In this document: positions 42,705 to 51,020 of the stretch, one piece after another | Layout of the letters: every line of letters starts with the position of its first letter | How positions within the stretch are numbered: position 1 is the first letter of the stretch | Position numbers and translations under genes: made by a program | Notes under the pieces: model-generated | The model's database searches: none | What the model was told of the DNA's origin: nothing | The model's input: the letters and a program-made list of their open reading frames with translations, nothing else | From: Marisimplicoccus sp964437815 | GTDB lineage: Bacteria; Bacteroidota; Bacteroidia; Flavobacteriales; Flavobacteriaceae | Direction of reading: 5' to 3' | Assembly: GCA_964437815.1 (NCBI GenBank) | Contig: CAYTIE010000003.1 | Coordinates: 1 to 64,000 of the forward strand | DNA length: 64,000 nucleotides

Positions 42705-42728
42705 TGGAAAGATAATTAAAAAATAAAA

Positions 42729-43664
42729 ATGAAACTACTTATAACTGGAGGAACAGGGACAATTGGTAAAGAAATTATCAATTTATCACTAGTTGATGGT
42801 ATTGATGTAAATGTCTTAACAAGAAACAGAAGCTTAAAATCTAAAAGAGAAGGATTAAAATACTTTTACTGGAATCCAGATCAGAAATTTATAAATGATG
42901 AATGTTTCGATGGAATAGATACAATTATTAATCTTTCAGGGTTTAACGTATTTAATTTTTGGACTAAAAAAAATAAATTAAGAATTTTATATAGTAGGGT
43001 AAAATCTACTGAATTTATTTTAGATGAAATATATAAAAGAAAGATAAAGCTAAAATCATTTATTAGTGCATCTGGAATTCAAGCATATAAAAACTCATAT
43101 TCTAAGAATTATACAGAGAATGATAGTGAATCAGATGAGAGTAGTTTTCTAAATAAAGTTGTTATTAATTGGGAATCAAAGGTTCTAGAATACGAAAAAT
43201 TAATGCCTTCTACATCATTTTCAATTATGAGAGTTGGTTTAGTTTTATCTAATGAAGGAGGATTATATAAAGTCTCAAATAATTTAGCAAGGTTTTATTT
43301 GTTGTCACCAATAGGAAATGGTAACCAATGGCAATCCTGGATTCATGTTAATGATGCTGCAAGAGCTTTTATTAGATGCTCAAAAGAATCTTGGAAAGGA
43401 ATCTATAACCTAGTTACGCTAAACCCTGTTACTCAAAAAATAATGTTAGAATCAATAACAAAGAGTGTAAATAGAAAAATTATTATTCCAAATATATCTG
43501 TAAAACTTGCATATCTATTATTGGGTGAGGTAACACAAATCTTAAATTCGAGTCAAAAGGTTAGGCCTCTTATGTTAAGTCAAAAGAATTTTAGGTATAA
43601 TTTCAGTAATTTGGACCAAGCTATAGCTAACCTAAGAGTTAGATTGTATGACAATATGGCATAA
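42729..43664 (+). CDS. TIGR01777-type NAD-dependent epimerase/dehydratase
   Basis: The 311-residue protein begins with the SDR motif LLITGGTGTIGKEI, then YFYWNPD, DTIINLSGFN, KSTEFILDEIYK and SASGIQAYKN (Ser and Tyr active-site region). The middle block is RVGLVLSNEGG and SWIHVNDAARAF, and the end matches DUF1731 (RPLMLSQKNFRYNFSNLDQAIANL). This is the TIGR01777 family, of unknown substrate, sometimes called cell-division-inhibitor SulA without basis. Confidence 0.92.
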   Translation: MKLLITGGTGTIGKEIINLSLVDGIDVNVLTRNRSLKSKREGLKYFYWNPDQKFINDECFDGIDTIINLSGFNVFNFWTKKNKLRILYSRVKSTEFILDEIYKRKIKLKSFISASGIQAYKNSYSKNYTENDSESDESSFLNKVVINWESKVLEYEKLMPSTSFSIMRVGLVLSNEGGLYKVSNNLARFYLLSPIGNGNQWQSWIHVNDAARAFIRCSKESWKGIYNLVTLNPVTQKIMLESITKSVNRKIIIPNISVKLAYLLLGEVTQILNSSQKVRPLMLSQKNFRYNFSNLDQAIANLRVRLYDNMA

Positions 43665-43678
43665 AACATTAATGGCAA

Positions 43679-43686
43679 TAAAATTG
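43679..43686 (+). promoter_or_regulatory. Possible -7 box (TAAAATTG) for grpE-dnaJ
   Basis: This 7-of-8 match to TAnnTTTG lies 24 bases before the grpE ATG. No CIRCE inverted repeat was seen. Confidence 0.3.
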
Positions 43687-43710
43687 CAACATATAAATTA
43701 AAAAAAGACA

Positions 43711-44220
43711 ATGACAAAAAAATCTGATAAATCTTCAAAAGAAGCTAAAATTAAATCACCTAATCCAAAAAAGGGAAACTCTACTAAGGATTTAAAGGAG
43801 AAAATTAAAAGTGAGGAAGAAAAGTATTTAAGGTTATTTGCAGAATTTGAGAATTATAAGAAAAGAACTACCAAAGAAAGAATAGATTTATATAAAACTG
43901 CAGGTAAAGAAGTCATATTAGGCTTAATACCTGTATTAGAAGACTTTAAGAGAGCTTTGAATTCTGAAACCGGTAAGTTTGATGATGCAGAGGGGATTAA
44001 TTTAATTTATAATAAATTATCAGAAACTTTGAAAAGTCAAGGTTTGGTAGAAATTAATACAGATATTGGAGAAGATTTTGATTCAGAAAAGCATGAAGCA
44101 ATTAGTCAGATTCCTGCTGAAAAGAAGGGGGATAAAGGGAAAATAATTGATGTTATTGAGGGTGGATACTCTCTAGGAGATCAAATTATTAAGTTTCCGA
44201 AGGTTGTTGTTGCACAATAA
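43711..44220 (+). CDS. grpE: Nucleotide exchange factor GrpE
   Basis: GrpE releases ADP from DnaK. The 169-residue protein has a Lys-rich disordered N-terminus (~30 residues), a long coiled coil and the family core RLFAEFENYKKRTTKERIDLYKTAGKE, LIPVLEDFKRAL and a C-terminal beta domain ending GYSLGDQIIKFPKVVVAQ. It is 6 bases upstream of dnaJ. dnaK is not in the window. Confidence 0.96.
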   Translation: MTKKSDKSSKEAKIKSPNPKKGNSTKDLKEKIKSEEEKYLRLFAEFENYKKRTTKERIDLYKTAGKEVILGLIPVLEDFKRALNSETGKFDDAEGINLIYNKLSETLKSQGLVEINTDIGEDFDSEKHEAISQIPAEKKGDKGKIIDVIEGGYSLGDQIIKFPKVVVAQ

Positions 44221-44226
44221 ATTAGT

Positions 44227-45339
44227 ATGAAAGAGGATTATTATGAAATATTAGGTGTATCCAAAGGTGCTTCTAGTTCTGAAATAAAAAAGGCATATAG
44301 AAAAAAAGCAATCAAATATCATCCTGATAAAAATCCTGGTGATAAGACTGCAGAGGCTAATTTTAAACAGGCAGCAGAAGCATATGAGGTTTTAAGTAAT
44401 CCTGATAAAAAATCTAGATATGATCAGTTTGGGCATAATGCCTTTGAAGGTGCTGGTGGTTTTGGTGCAGGAGGGATGAACATGGATGATATATTTAGTC
44501 AATTTGGAGATATATTTGGTAGTGCATTTGGATCATCTTTTGGAGGCTTTGGCAGGTCTAGTCAAACTAGATCAAGGGGGTCTAACTTGAGAATTAAGGT
44601 TAAGCTTTCTTTAGACGAAATTATTAATGGGGTTGAAAAGAAAATTAAAGTAAAAAGAAAAATACTTTCAAAAGAAGCTACATTTTCAAATTGTTCAGCT
44701 TGTAACGGGTCTGGACAAGTTACAAAAATAACAAATACAATATTAGGTAGAATGCAGTCTTCATCAATCTGTAGAAATTGTAATGGAACTGGCCAATCCT
44801 TATCTAATAGGCCATCCGGAGCAGATTCAAATGGTATGTTAAACCATGAGGAAACAGTTTCAATTAAAATTCCACCGGGAGTAGAAGAAGGTATGCAATT
44901 AAAAGTTTCAGCAAAAGGAAATGAATCAAATAATAAAAATGGATCTTCGGGAGATCTATTGGTATTGATTGAAGAATTGCCGAATGAAAATTTTGTTAGA
45001 GAAGGTAATCATTTACATCATGATTTATATATAAGTATTTCCGAAGCAACTTTAGGGATTACTAAGGATATAAACTTAATCGATGGTAAGGTTAGAATAA
45101 AACTTGAACCAGGTATTCAATCTGGTAAGACACTAAGATTAAGAAATAAAGGTATCCAAGATTTAAACGGTTACTCTAAAGGGGACCTTTTGGTTCATGT
45201 GAACATATGGACTCCAAAAGTTTTAAATAAAAAACAGAAAGATTTCTTCAAAGAAATGATTGATGATGATAATTTTAAACCAAATCCAAAAAAGTCCGAT
45301 AAATCATTCTTTGAGAAGGTTAGAGATATGTTTGCATAA
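44227..45339 (+). CDS. dnaJ: Chaperone DnaJ
   Basis: DnaJ delivers clients to DnaK and stimulates its ATPase. The 370-residue protein has the J domain with HPD at residues 32-34, a Gly/Phe-rich region (about 75-120) and the substrate-binding beta domains. The zinc-finger region has only two CxxCxGxG motifs (CSACNGSG, CRNCNGTG) rather than four, so one zinc centre at most; I believe other flavobacteria share this. The C-terminus KPNPKKSDKSFFEKVRDMF is typical of Flavobacteriales. Confidence 0.96.
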   Translation: MKEDYYEILGVSKGASSSEIKKAYRKKAIKYHPDKNPGDKTAEANFKQAAEAYEVLSNPDKKSRYDQFGHNAFEGAGGFGAGGMNMDDIFSQFGDIFGSAFGSSFGGFGRSSQTRSRGSNLRIKVKLSLDEIINGVEKKIKVKRKILSKEATFSNCSACNGSGQVTKITNTILGRMQSSSICRNCNGTGQSLSNRPSGADSNGMLNHEETVSIKIPPGVEEGMQLKVSAKGNESNNKNGSSGDLLVLIEELPNENFVREGNHLHHDLYISISEATLGITKDINLIDGKVRIKLEPGIQSGKTLRLRNKGIQDLNGYSKGDLLVHVNIWTPKVLNKKQKDFFKEMIDDDNFKPNPKKSDKSFFEKVRDMFA

Positions 45340-45378
45340 TTGTTTTTATTAGTAATAGTTCATATATTATAGTAGTAG

Positions 45379-46545
45379 ATGAGTAAGATATTAATTATTG
45401 AAGATGAAGAGCCTATAAGAAGAGTCCTTGTTAGGATTTTAACTGAAGAAGATTCAAAATTTGAAATTCATGAAGCTTCAGATGGTAAGAAAGGTTTAGA
45501 TTCTATTTCTAAGGAAAGTTTTGATTTAGTCCTGTGTGATATAAAAATGCCTAAAATTGATGGAATGGAACTTCTTCAAAGAACGCGTAAACAAAATTCA
45601 TCAATCCCATTTATTATGTTGACTGGTCATGGAAATATTGAAACAGCTGTAGAATCTATGAAGTTAGGAGCTTATGATTTTATTCCAAAACCACCAGATC
45701 TAAATAGGTTAATAACATCTGTTAGAAACGCACTTGAAAAGAAAGAGCTTGTTACTGAAAATAAAATTCTAAGAAAGAAAGTTGCAAAAAAATATCAAAT
45801 AATTGGAGAATCTAAATCAATTAAAACAATTCATGAATTAATAGAGAAAGTTGCTCAATCTGAAGCTAGAGTCTTGATTACTGGAGAAAGTGGAACTGGG
45901 AAAGAACTTGTAGCTCATCAAATTCATGAACAAAGTCTAAGACAAAAATCTCCTTTTGTTGAGGTGAATTGTGCTGCTATTCCTGCTGAGCTAATTGAAA
46001 GCGAACTTTTTGGTCATATTAAAGGTTCATTCACTTCAGCAGTTAAAGATAGACAAGGTAAGTTTGAAGCAGCTCATGGTGGAACATTATTTCTTGATGA
46101 GATTGCAGATATGAGTCTTGCAGCTCAGGCAAAAGTTTTAAGAGCTCTTGAAGAGAATAAAGTACAAAGAGTTGGAAGTGAAAAAGATATAACTGTTGAT
46201 GTGAGAGTTATTGCGGCTACAAACAAAGATTTAAAAGAGGAGATAGATAAAGGGAGTTTCAGAGAGGATCTTTATCATAGACTAGCTGTAATTCTAATTG
46301 ACGTTCCTACTCTTAGCTCAAGAAAAGATGATATTCCTTTACTAGTAAATCATTTTTCAGAAATTATATGTAAAGAACAGGGTATAGAACCTAAAGATTT
46401 TTCTAAGCAATCAATATCTCTTCTAAAAGATTATACTTGGTCAGGTAACATAAGAGAGTTAAGAAATGTAGTTGAACGATTAATTATCTTAGGAGGTAAT
46501 CCAATATCTGAAAAAGATATTAAACTATTTACAACAAAAAAATAA
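45379..46545 (+). CDS. Response regulator with sigma-54-interaction AAA+ domain, no DNA-binding domain
   Basis: The 388-residue protein has a receiver domain (phosphoacceptor Asp54 in LVLCDIKMP) and an NtrC-type AAA+ domain: Walker A GESGTGKE at 169-176, GTLFLDEIADM (Walker B), and RVIAATNKDL. The sigma-54 contact loop GAFTGA reads GSFTSA at 216-221. The chain stops about 20 residues after the AAA+ lid (NIRELRNVVERLIIL), with no Fis-type helix-turn-helix. A partner histidine kinase is not adjacent. The 4-base spaced neighbours suggest an operon with the M28 peptidase gene. Confidence 0.92.
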   Translation: MSKILIIEDEEPIRRVLVRILTEEDSKFEIHEASDGKKGLDSISKESFDLVLCDIKMPKIDGMELLQRTRKQNSSIPFIMLTGHGNIETAVESMKLGAYDFIPKPPDLNRLITSVRNALEKKELVTENKILRKKVAKKYQIIGESKSIKTIHELIEKVAQSEARVLITGESGTGKELVAHQIHEQSLRQKSPFVEVNCAAIPAELIESELFGHIKGSFTSAVKDRQGKFEAAHGGTLFLDEIADMSLAAQAKVLRALEENKVQRVGSEKDITVDVRVIAATNKDLKEEIDKGSFREDLYHRLAVILIDVPTLSSRKDDIPLLVNHFSEIICKEQGIEPKDFSKQSISLLKDYTWSGNIRELRNVVERLIILGGNPISEKDIKLFTTKK

Positions 46546-47930
46546 TGAGTTTTATTAGAAAAACATCACTAATACTCCTTATTAGTTTTCCGTTCTTTTT
46601 AAATTCTCAAACTGATAAAGAAAAGTCAGACTTTATAAATGATATTTATAATGAAGCATTGTCTAATGGTAAATCATACGATTGGTTAGAATACTTATCT
46701 AATGATATAGGACACAGACTTTCAGGTTCAGTAAATGCTGAAACAGCAGTAAAATGGGGAAAAGAGGAGCTGTCTTCTATTTCTGATAAAGTTTGGCTAC
46801 AGCCAGTAATGGTTCCAAAATGGGTTAGAGGTGCCCCAGAGTATGCTCATATAGAATCAACAGATGGTAAAACAATTTCTGTACCAATTCTTGCCCTTGG
46901 AGGTTCAATTAGTACTCCATCAATTGGTATAGTAGCTAATGTCGTTGAAGTTAAAAGTTTTGATGAGTTAGATCAACTAGGAGAAGAAAAAATTAATGGT
47001 AAAATAGTCTTTTATAATAGACCTATGAATCCAACTATTATAAATACATTCCAGGCATATGGTCAAAGTGTTAATCAAAGAACTCAAGGAGCTAAATATG
47101 CAGCTCAATATGGTGCAGTAGGTGTAATTGTTAGATCCATGACTACAGCATCTGATAATTTTCCTCATACAGGCTCTATGTATTATGATGATCTACCTCT
47201 GAATAAGAGAATACCTGCAGCTGCTATAAGCACAAATGGTGCAGACCTTCTTAGTTCTATGTTATCATTAAACAAGGAAGTTAAGTTTTATTTTAGACAA
47301 AACTCTAAGAATTTTCCAGATCAACTATCACATAATGTAATTGCTGAAGTAAGAGGAAGTAAAAGTCCAGATGAAATTATAGTTATTGGTGGACATCTAG
47401 ACTCTTGGGATGTTGGAGATGGGAGCCATGACGATGGAGCTGGAATTGTTCAATCAATGGAAGTTATAAGAATATTAAACTCTTTAGGATATAAACCAAA
47501 TAGAACTATAAGAGTAGTTCTATTTATGAATGAAGAAAATGGTTTGAGGGGAGGGAATAAATATGCAGAAATAGCAAGAGCAAAAAATGAAAATCATTTT
47601 TTTGCACTTGAATCAGATGCTGGAGGATTTACTCCTAGAGGTTTTAGTTTTGATACTTCAATTGGAGAATTTGAATCAATAAAATCATGGGTAGGTTATT
47701 TTAAAGATTATGCTTTAGACAACTTTTTTATTGGAGGTAGTGGAGCAGATATTGGTCCTCTTAAGGATGGAAAAGTTATTTTATCAGGATTACGCCCTGA
47801 TCCTCAAAGATATTTTGATTACCATCATTCTAATTCAGATACATTTGATAAAATTAATAGAAGAGAATTAGAGCTTGGAGCAGCTGCTATGACTGCATTG
47901 GTTTATCTTATGGATAACCATAAACTATAA
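46545..47930 (+). CDS. Secreted M28-family zinc metallopeptidase
   Basis: The 461-residue protein has a signal peptide (to about FLNSQ, residue 22). The PA-like insert (residues ~110-240) is followed by the M28 catalytic domain: IGGHLDSWDVGDGSHDDGAG (His, Asp and bridging Asp), NEENGLRGG (catalytic Glu pair), LESDAGG and YHHSNSDT (last His). This fits carboxypeptidase Q-like amino- or dipeptidases acting outside the cytoplasm. Its start overlaps the regulator stop by 1 base. Confidence 0.93.
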   Translation: MSFIRKTSLILLISFPFFLNSQTDKEKSDFINDIYNEALSNGKSYDWLEYLSNDIGHRLSGSVNAETAVKWGKEELSSISDKVWLQPVMVPKWVRGAPEYAHIESTDGKTISVPILALGGSISTPSIGIVANVVEVKSFDELDQLGEEKINGKIVFYNRPMNPTIINTFQAYGQSVNQRTQGAKYAAQYGAVGVIVRSMTTASDNFPHTGSMYYDDLPLNKRIPAAAISTNGADLLSSMLSLNKEVKFYFRQNSKNFPDQLSHNVIAEVRGSKSPDEIIVIGGHLDSWDVGDGSHDDGAGIVQSMEVIRILNSLGYKPNRTIRVVLFMNEENGLRGGNKYAEIARAKNENHFFALESDAGGFTPRGFSFDTSIGEFESIKSWVGYFKDYALDNFFIGGSGADIGPLKDGKVILSGLRPDPQRYFDYHHSNSDTFDKINRRELELGAAAMTALVYLMDNHKL

Positions 47931-47932
47931 TA

Positions 47933-49324
47933 ATGACCTACATAATTAATCAATTCTCTAAATATAAAAGAGAATTTAACTACAATTTAAAACTAGCATA
48001 TCCTGTTATGATTGGAATGTTAGGTCATACATTTGTTCAATTTGTTGATAATGTAATGGTTGGACAGCTAGGTACTGCTGAACTTGCTGCGATTTCATTA
48101 GGTAATAGTTTTGTTTTTATAGCAATGTCAATTGGGATTGGGTTTTCTACTGCTATAACGCCATTAATTGCTGAGGCTGATGGAGCGAAAAATAAGCCAC
48201 GGGTTATTGAAATTTTTGAACATAGTTTTCTTATATGTTTTATACTAGGAATACTTTTGACCAGTATAGTTTTCTTAAATAAGAACTTAGTAAGTTTTAT
48301 GGGTCAGCCTATTGAGGTTGTAAAGCTAGCAATTCCTTATCTTTTTTGGGTTTCTATATCACTTCTTGCTGTAGTTAATTTTCAATCTTTTAGACAGTTT
48401 GCAGATGGAATGTCTATTACAAAAGCTGCAATGTATTCAGTATTAGCTGCAAATCTTATTAATGTAATACTCAATTATTTATTAATTTTTGGAATATGGA
48501 AATTTCCGCAGCTAGGTTTAGAAGGTGCAGCAATAGGAACATTAATATCAAGATTTTCGATGCTAATCTTTATAATTTTCTATTTAAAATTGCATAATAA
48601 ATTATCTCTATATATTAAGAATTTCTTTCCAAGAAAAATAATTAGTTCACATATAAAAAAGATTATAGCTTTAGGGTTTCCATCCGCATTACATAGTTTT
48701 TTTGAAGTAGGGTTTTTTATCTGTGCTGTCTGGATGTCTGGTCTTATTGGTAAAAATGCTCAAGCCGCAAATCAAATTGCAATGAATCTCTCTACAATGA
48801 CATTTATGGTTGCAATTGGTGTAGGAGTAGCTGCAATGATTAGAGTTGGTAATCAAAGAGGAAGAATGGATTTTAAAAAATTAAGAGAAGTGGCAATCTC
48901 AACTTTTGTTTTAATATTTTTAGTTGATGTGATTTTTTGTTCAATATTTTTAACCTTCAATGATTTACTTCCATATCTATATTTAGATGCATCTAATCTT
49001 GAAAATATTAGTGATGTGAATGAAGTAATATCTATTGCTTCTAAACTATTAATAGTAGCAGGTTTTTTTCAGGTATTTGATGGTCTTCAAGCTGTTGTTC
49101 TTGGTGCTTTAAGAGGGATGCAGGATGTAAATATACCAGCATTCATTATTTTCTTCTCTTATGTGATAATAGGCCTTCCAACATCATATTTCCTTGGATT
49201 TTATACTGAATTATCAATGGTTGGAATATGGATTGGTTTATTAACTGGACTTTTTTCATCCTCATTATTCTTATTTTTAAGATTTAATCATCTATCTAAA
49301 AAACTAATTAAAGCCAATGCTTGA
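47933..49324 (+). CDS. MATE family multidrug/Na+ efflux transporter
   Basis: The 463-residue protein has twelve predicted helices in two homologous halves: LAYPVMIGMLGHTFVQFVDNVMVGQLG in helix 1-2 and IALGFPSALHSFFEVGFFICAVWMSG in the second half, as in NorM-type exporters. A conserved Asp near residue 38 (FVDNVMVG) fits a cation site. The substrate is unknown. It overlaps the PAP2 gene by 8 bases. Confidence 0.94.
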   Translation: MTYIINQFSKYKREFNYNLKLAYPVMIGMLGHTFVQFVDNVMVGQLGTAELAAISLGNSFVFIAMSIGIGFSTAITPLIAEADGAKNKPRVIEIFEHSFLICFILGILLTSIVFLNKNLVSFMGQPIEVVKLAIPYLFWVSISLLAVVNFQSFRQFADGMSITKAAMYSVLAANLINVILNYLLIFGIWKFPQLGLEGAAIGTLISRFSMLIFIIFYLKLHNKLSLYIKNFFPRKIISSHIKKIIALGFPSALHSFFEVGFFICAVWMSGLIGKNAQAANQIAMNLSTMTFMVAIGVGVAAMIRVGNQRGRMDFKKLREVAISTFVLIFLVDVIFCSIFLTFNDLLPYLYLDASNLENISDVNEVISIASKLLIVAGFFQVFDGLQAVVLGALRGMQDVNIPAFIIFFSYVIIGLPTSYFLGFYTELSMVGIWIGLLTGLFSSSLFLFLRFNHLSKKLIKANA

Positions 49325-49910
49325 AGAAATTTTAAAATTTGACACTGAACTTTTTATTTATTTAAATAATCTTGGGACTTCAAACTATGATTATATATGG
49401 GTTTATTTATCTAAAGTTGAAGCAAATGCTATCCCTTATCTTTTATTATTCTTTTTTTTCTTCTATAATAATTCTTCAAAAGTAAAATTATCAGAAATAG
49501 TTTACTTACTTTTTTTTGTTTTTATACTTATTGCTATTTCAGATCAAACAGCCAACCTTTTTAAGGATTCTTTTCAAAGATTAAGACCATGTTATAATGA
49601 AATAATTCAGGATTCAGTTAGACTTGTTAAAGAGACTTGTGGAGGTAAGTATAGTTTCTTCTCAGCTCATGCTTCAAGCTCATTTTCACTTGCTATCTTT
49701 TTTGGTCTTTTATATAAAAAAAGACTAAAATTTCTTATTTGTTTTACTGTTTCACTAGCAATATTGATATCATATAGTAGAATTTATCTTGGTGTACATT
49801 ATCCCTTAGACATAATTTTTGGCGCCTTATTTGGAGCTATTAATGGCTTATTAATTTATAAGATTCATAAAATAATATTAAAGAATTTCAATCTTTTTAA
49901 TGAATCTTGA
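49317..49910 (+). CDS. PAP2 superfamily membrane phosphatase
   Basis: The 197-residue protein has five or six helices and the three acid-phosphatase motifs: KDSFQRLRP (KxxxxxxRP), SAHASSS (variant of PSGH, His kept) and SRIYLGVHYPLD (SRxxxxxHxxxD). Members dephosphorylate phosphatidate or undecaprenyl pyrophosphate on the outer face of the inner membrane. Its 3' end overlaps the convergent glycosyltransferase by 33 bases. Confidence 0.93.
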   Translation: MLEEILKFDTELFIYLNNLGTSNYDYIWVYLSKVEANAIPYLLLFFFFFYNNSSKVKLSEIVYLLFFVFILIAISDQTANLFKDSFQRLRPCYNEIIQDSVRLVKETCGGKYSFFSAHASSSFSLAIFFGLLYKKRLKFLICFTVSLAILISYSRIYLGVHYPLDIIFGALFGAINGLLIYKIHKIILKNFNLFNES

Positions 49911-51002
49911 CCAACTATATTTTCTTTTTGATTCAGATATATTGTTTGAATAGTTTCTATTATTCTCTGGATTAATACAATTTTTTATAGATATAGCAAG
50001 ATTATAGGGTGTTTCATCAAATATTTCACCTGACTTATCATTAATTATATTTTCTTTTAAACCTTTTATGTTTGATACAACTAATGGTTTATCATAGAAA
50101 TATGCTACAGGTGTTATACCACTTTGACTAGCTTTCTTATATGGTTGAACAATTAAATCACTTACACAGATATAATCTCTAATTTTAGATGATTCTAAAA
50201 AGTTGTCATCAATTATAACTTTATCTTCAATATCTTTTCTTTTAATTAGTTTATTGTATATAGTAATATCATCATAAAATTCTCCTGCAATAATAAGATT
50301 TAAATCTTCATTTTCCTTTGAAACATAATAAAATGCTTTTATTAATGTTTCAACTCCTTTATATTTTCGTATTAAACCTATAAATAGTATATATTTTTTT
50401 GATGGTAAATTTAGATTAGATAATGCTTGATCTTTTGAAATCTTATTTGGTAGATGATCATTAATAGGATGGAAGAGGGGTAGGACTTTTTTTCTAGTAT
50501 TGTTTTTTAATTTTTCTCCTACATTTTCTGAAAATGAAATAAAGCTATCACAACTTTTAATAAAAAATTTTCTAAAAAAACTTTCAAAGAAAATCCTTTC
50601 ATGACTAGACCAATTGTCAACAAGACCTATAACTTTTATTTTATTGTTTAAAATCCAAGAGATGACAAAATATGATAGTGCTAGTATTGGTGTCCAGTAT
50701 CTAAATATGATTTTTTTTGGACCTATTTTATTAATCTTTTGGGCTGTTATAATCCAATTTATAGGATTTAATATATTTATCTGTCGTACTATTTTAAAGT
50801 CGGATTTTAATACTTCTTTACTATACTGTGTTTTACCAGGAAAAAAAAATTTCGGATAAAGTAGTTTAAATGTCCAAACTTCACAATAAATATTTTGACT
50901 GGACATTTGATTAACTAATGAATGAGTTGAATCTGATATGCCACCTCTATATGGATATGCTGCAGATATAATTAGATAATCTATGCTATCACTCTTTTTC
51001 AT
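49878..51002 (-). CDS. GT4-family glycosyltransferase
   Basis: The 374-residue protein has the GT-B fold of family 4: an N-terminal GGISDSTHSLVNQM segment (glycogen synthase-like loop), the C-terminal donor domain with LFIGLIRKYKGVETLIKAFYYV, LNLIIAGEF, YICVSDLIVQPYKKASQSGITPVAYFYDKPLV (EX7E-like region without the first Glu) and DKSGEIFD. Acceptor and sugar are unknown. It stands 18 bases downstream of secA on the same strand. Confidence 0.9.
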   Translation of the reverse strand: MKKSDSIDYLIISAAYPYRGGISDSTHSLVNQMSSQNIYCEVWTFKLLYPKFFFPGKTQYSKEVLKSDFKIVRQINILNPINWIITAQKINKIGPKKIIFRYWTPILALSYFVISWILNNKIKVIGLVDNWSSHERIFFESFFRKFFIKSCDSFISFSENVGEKLKNNTRKKVLPLFHPINDHLPNKISKDQALSNLNLPSKKYILFIGLIRKYKGVETLIKAFYYVSKENEDLNLIIAGEFYDDITIYNKLIKRKDIEDKVIIDDNFLESSKIRDYICVSDLIVQPYKKASQSGITPVAYFYDKPLVVSNIKGLKENIINDKSGEIFDETPYNLAISIKNCINPENNRNYSNNISESKRKYSWSRFIKKIEIL

Positions 51003-51020
51003 AATTAAAGGTAATAGTAG

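Noticed and set aside
42590..42719. 15-base direct repeat as a target-site duplication of a mobile element
   Set aside because: The only content between the copies is an N gap, so contig-end overlap is the simpler explanation.
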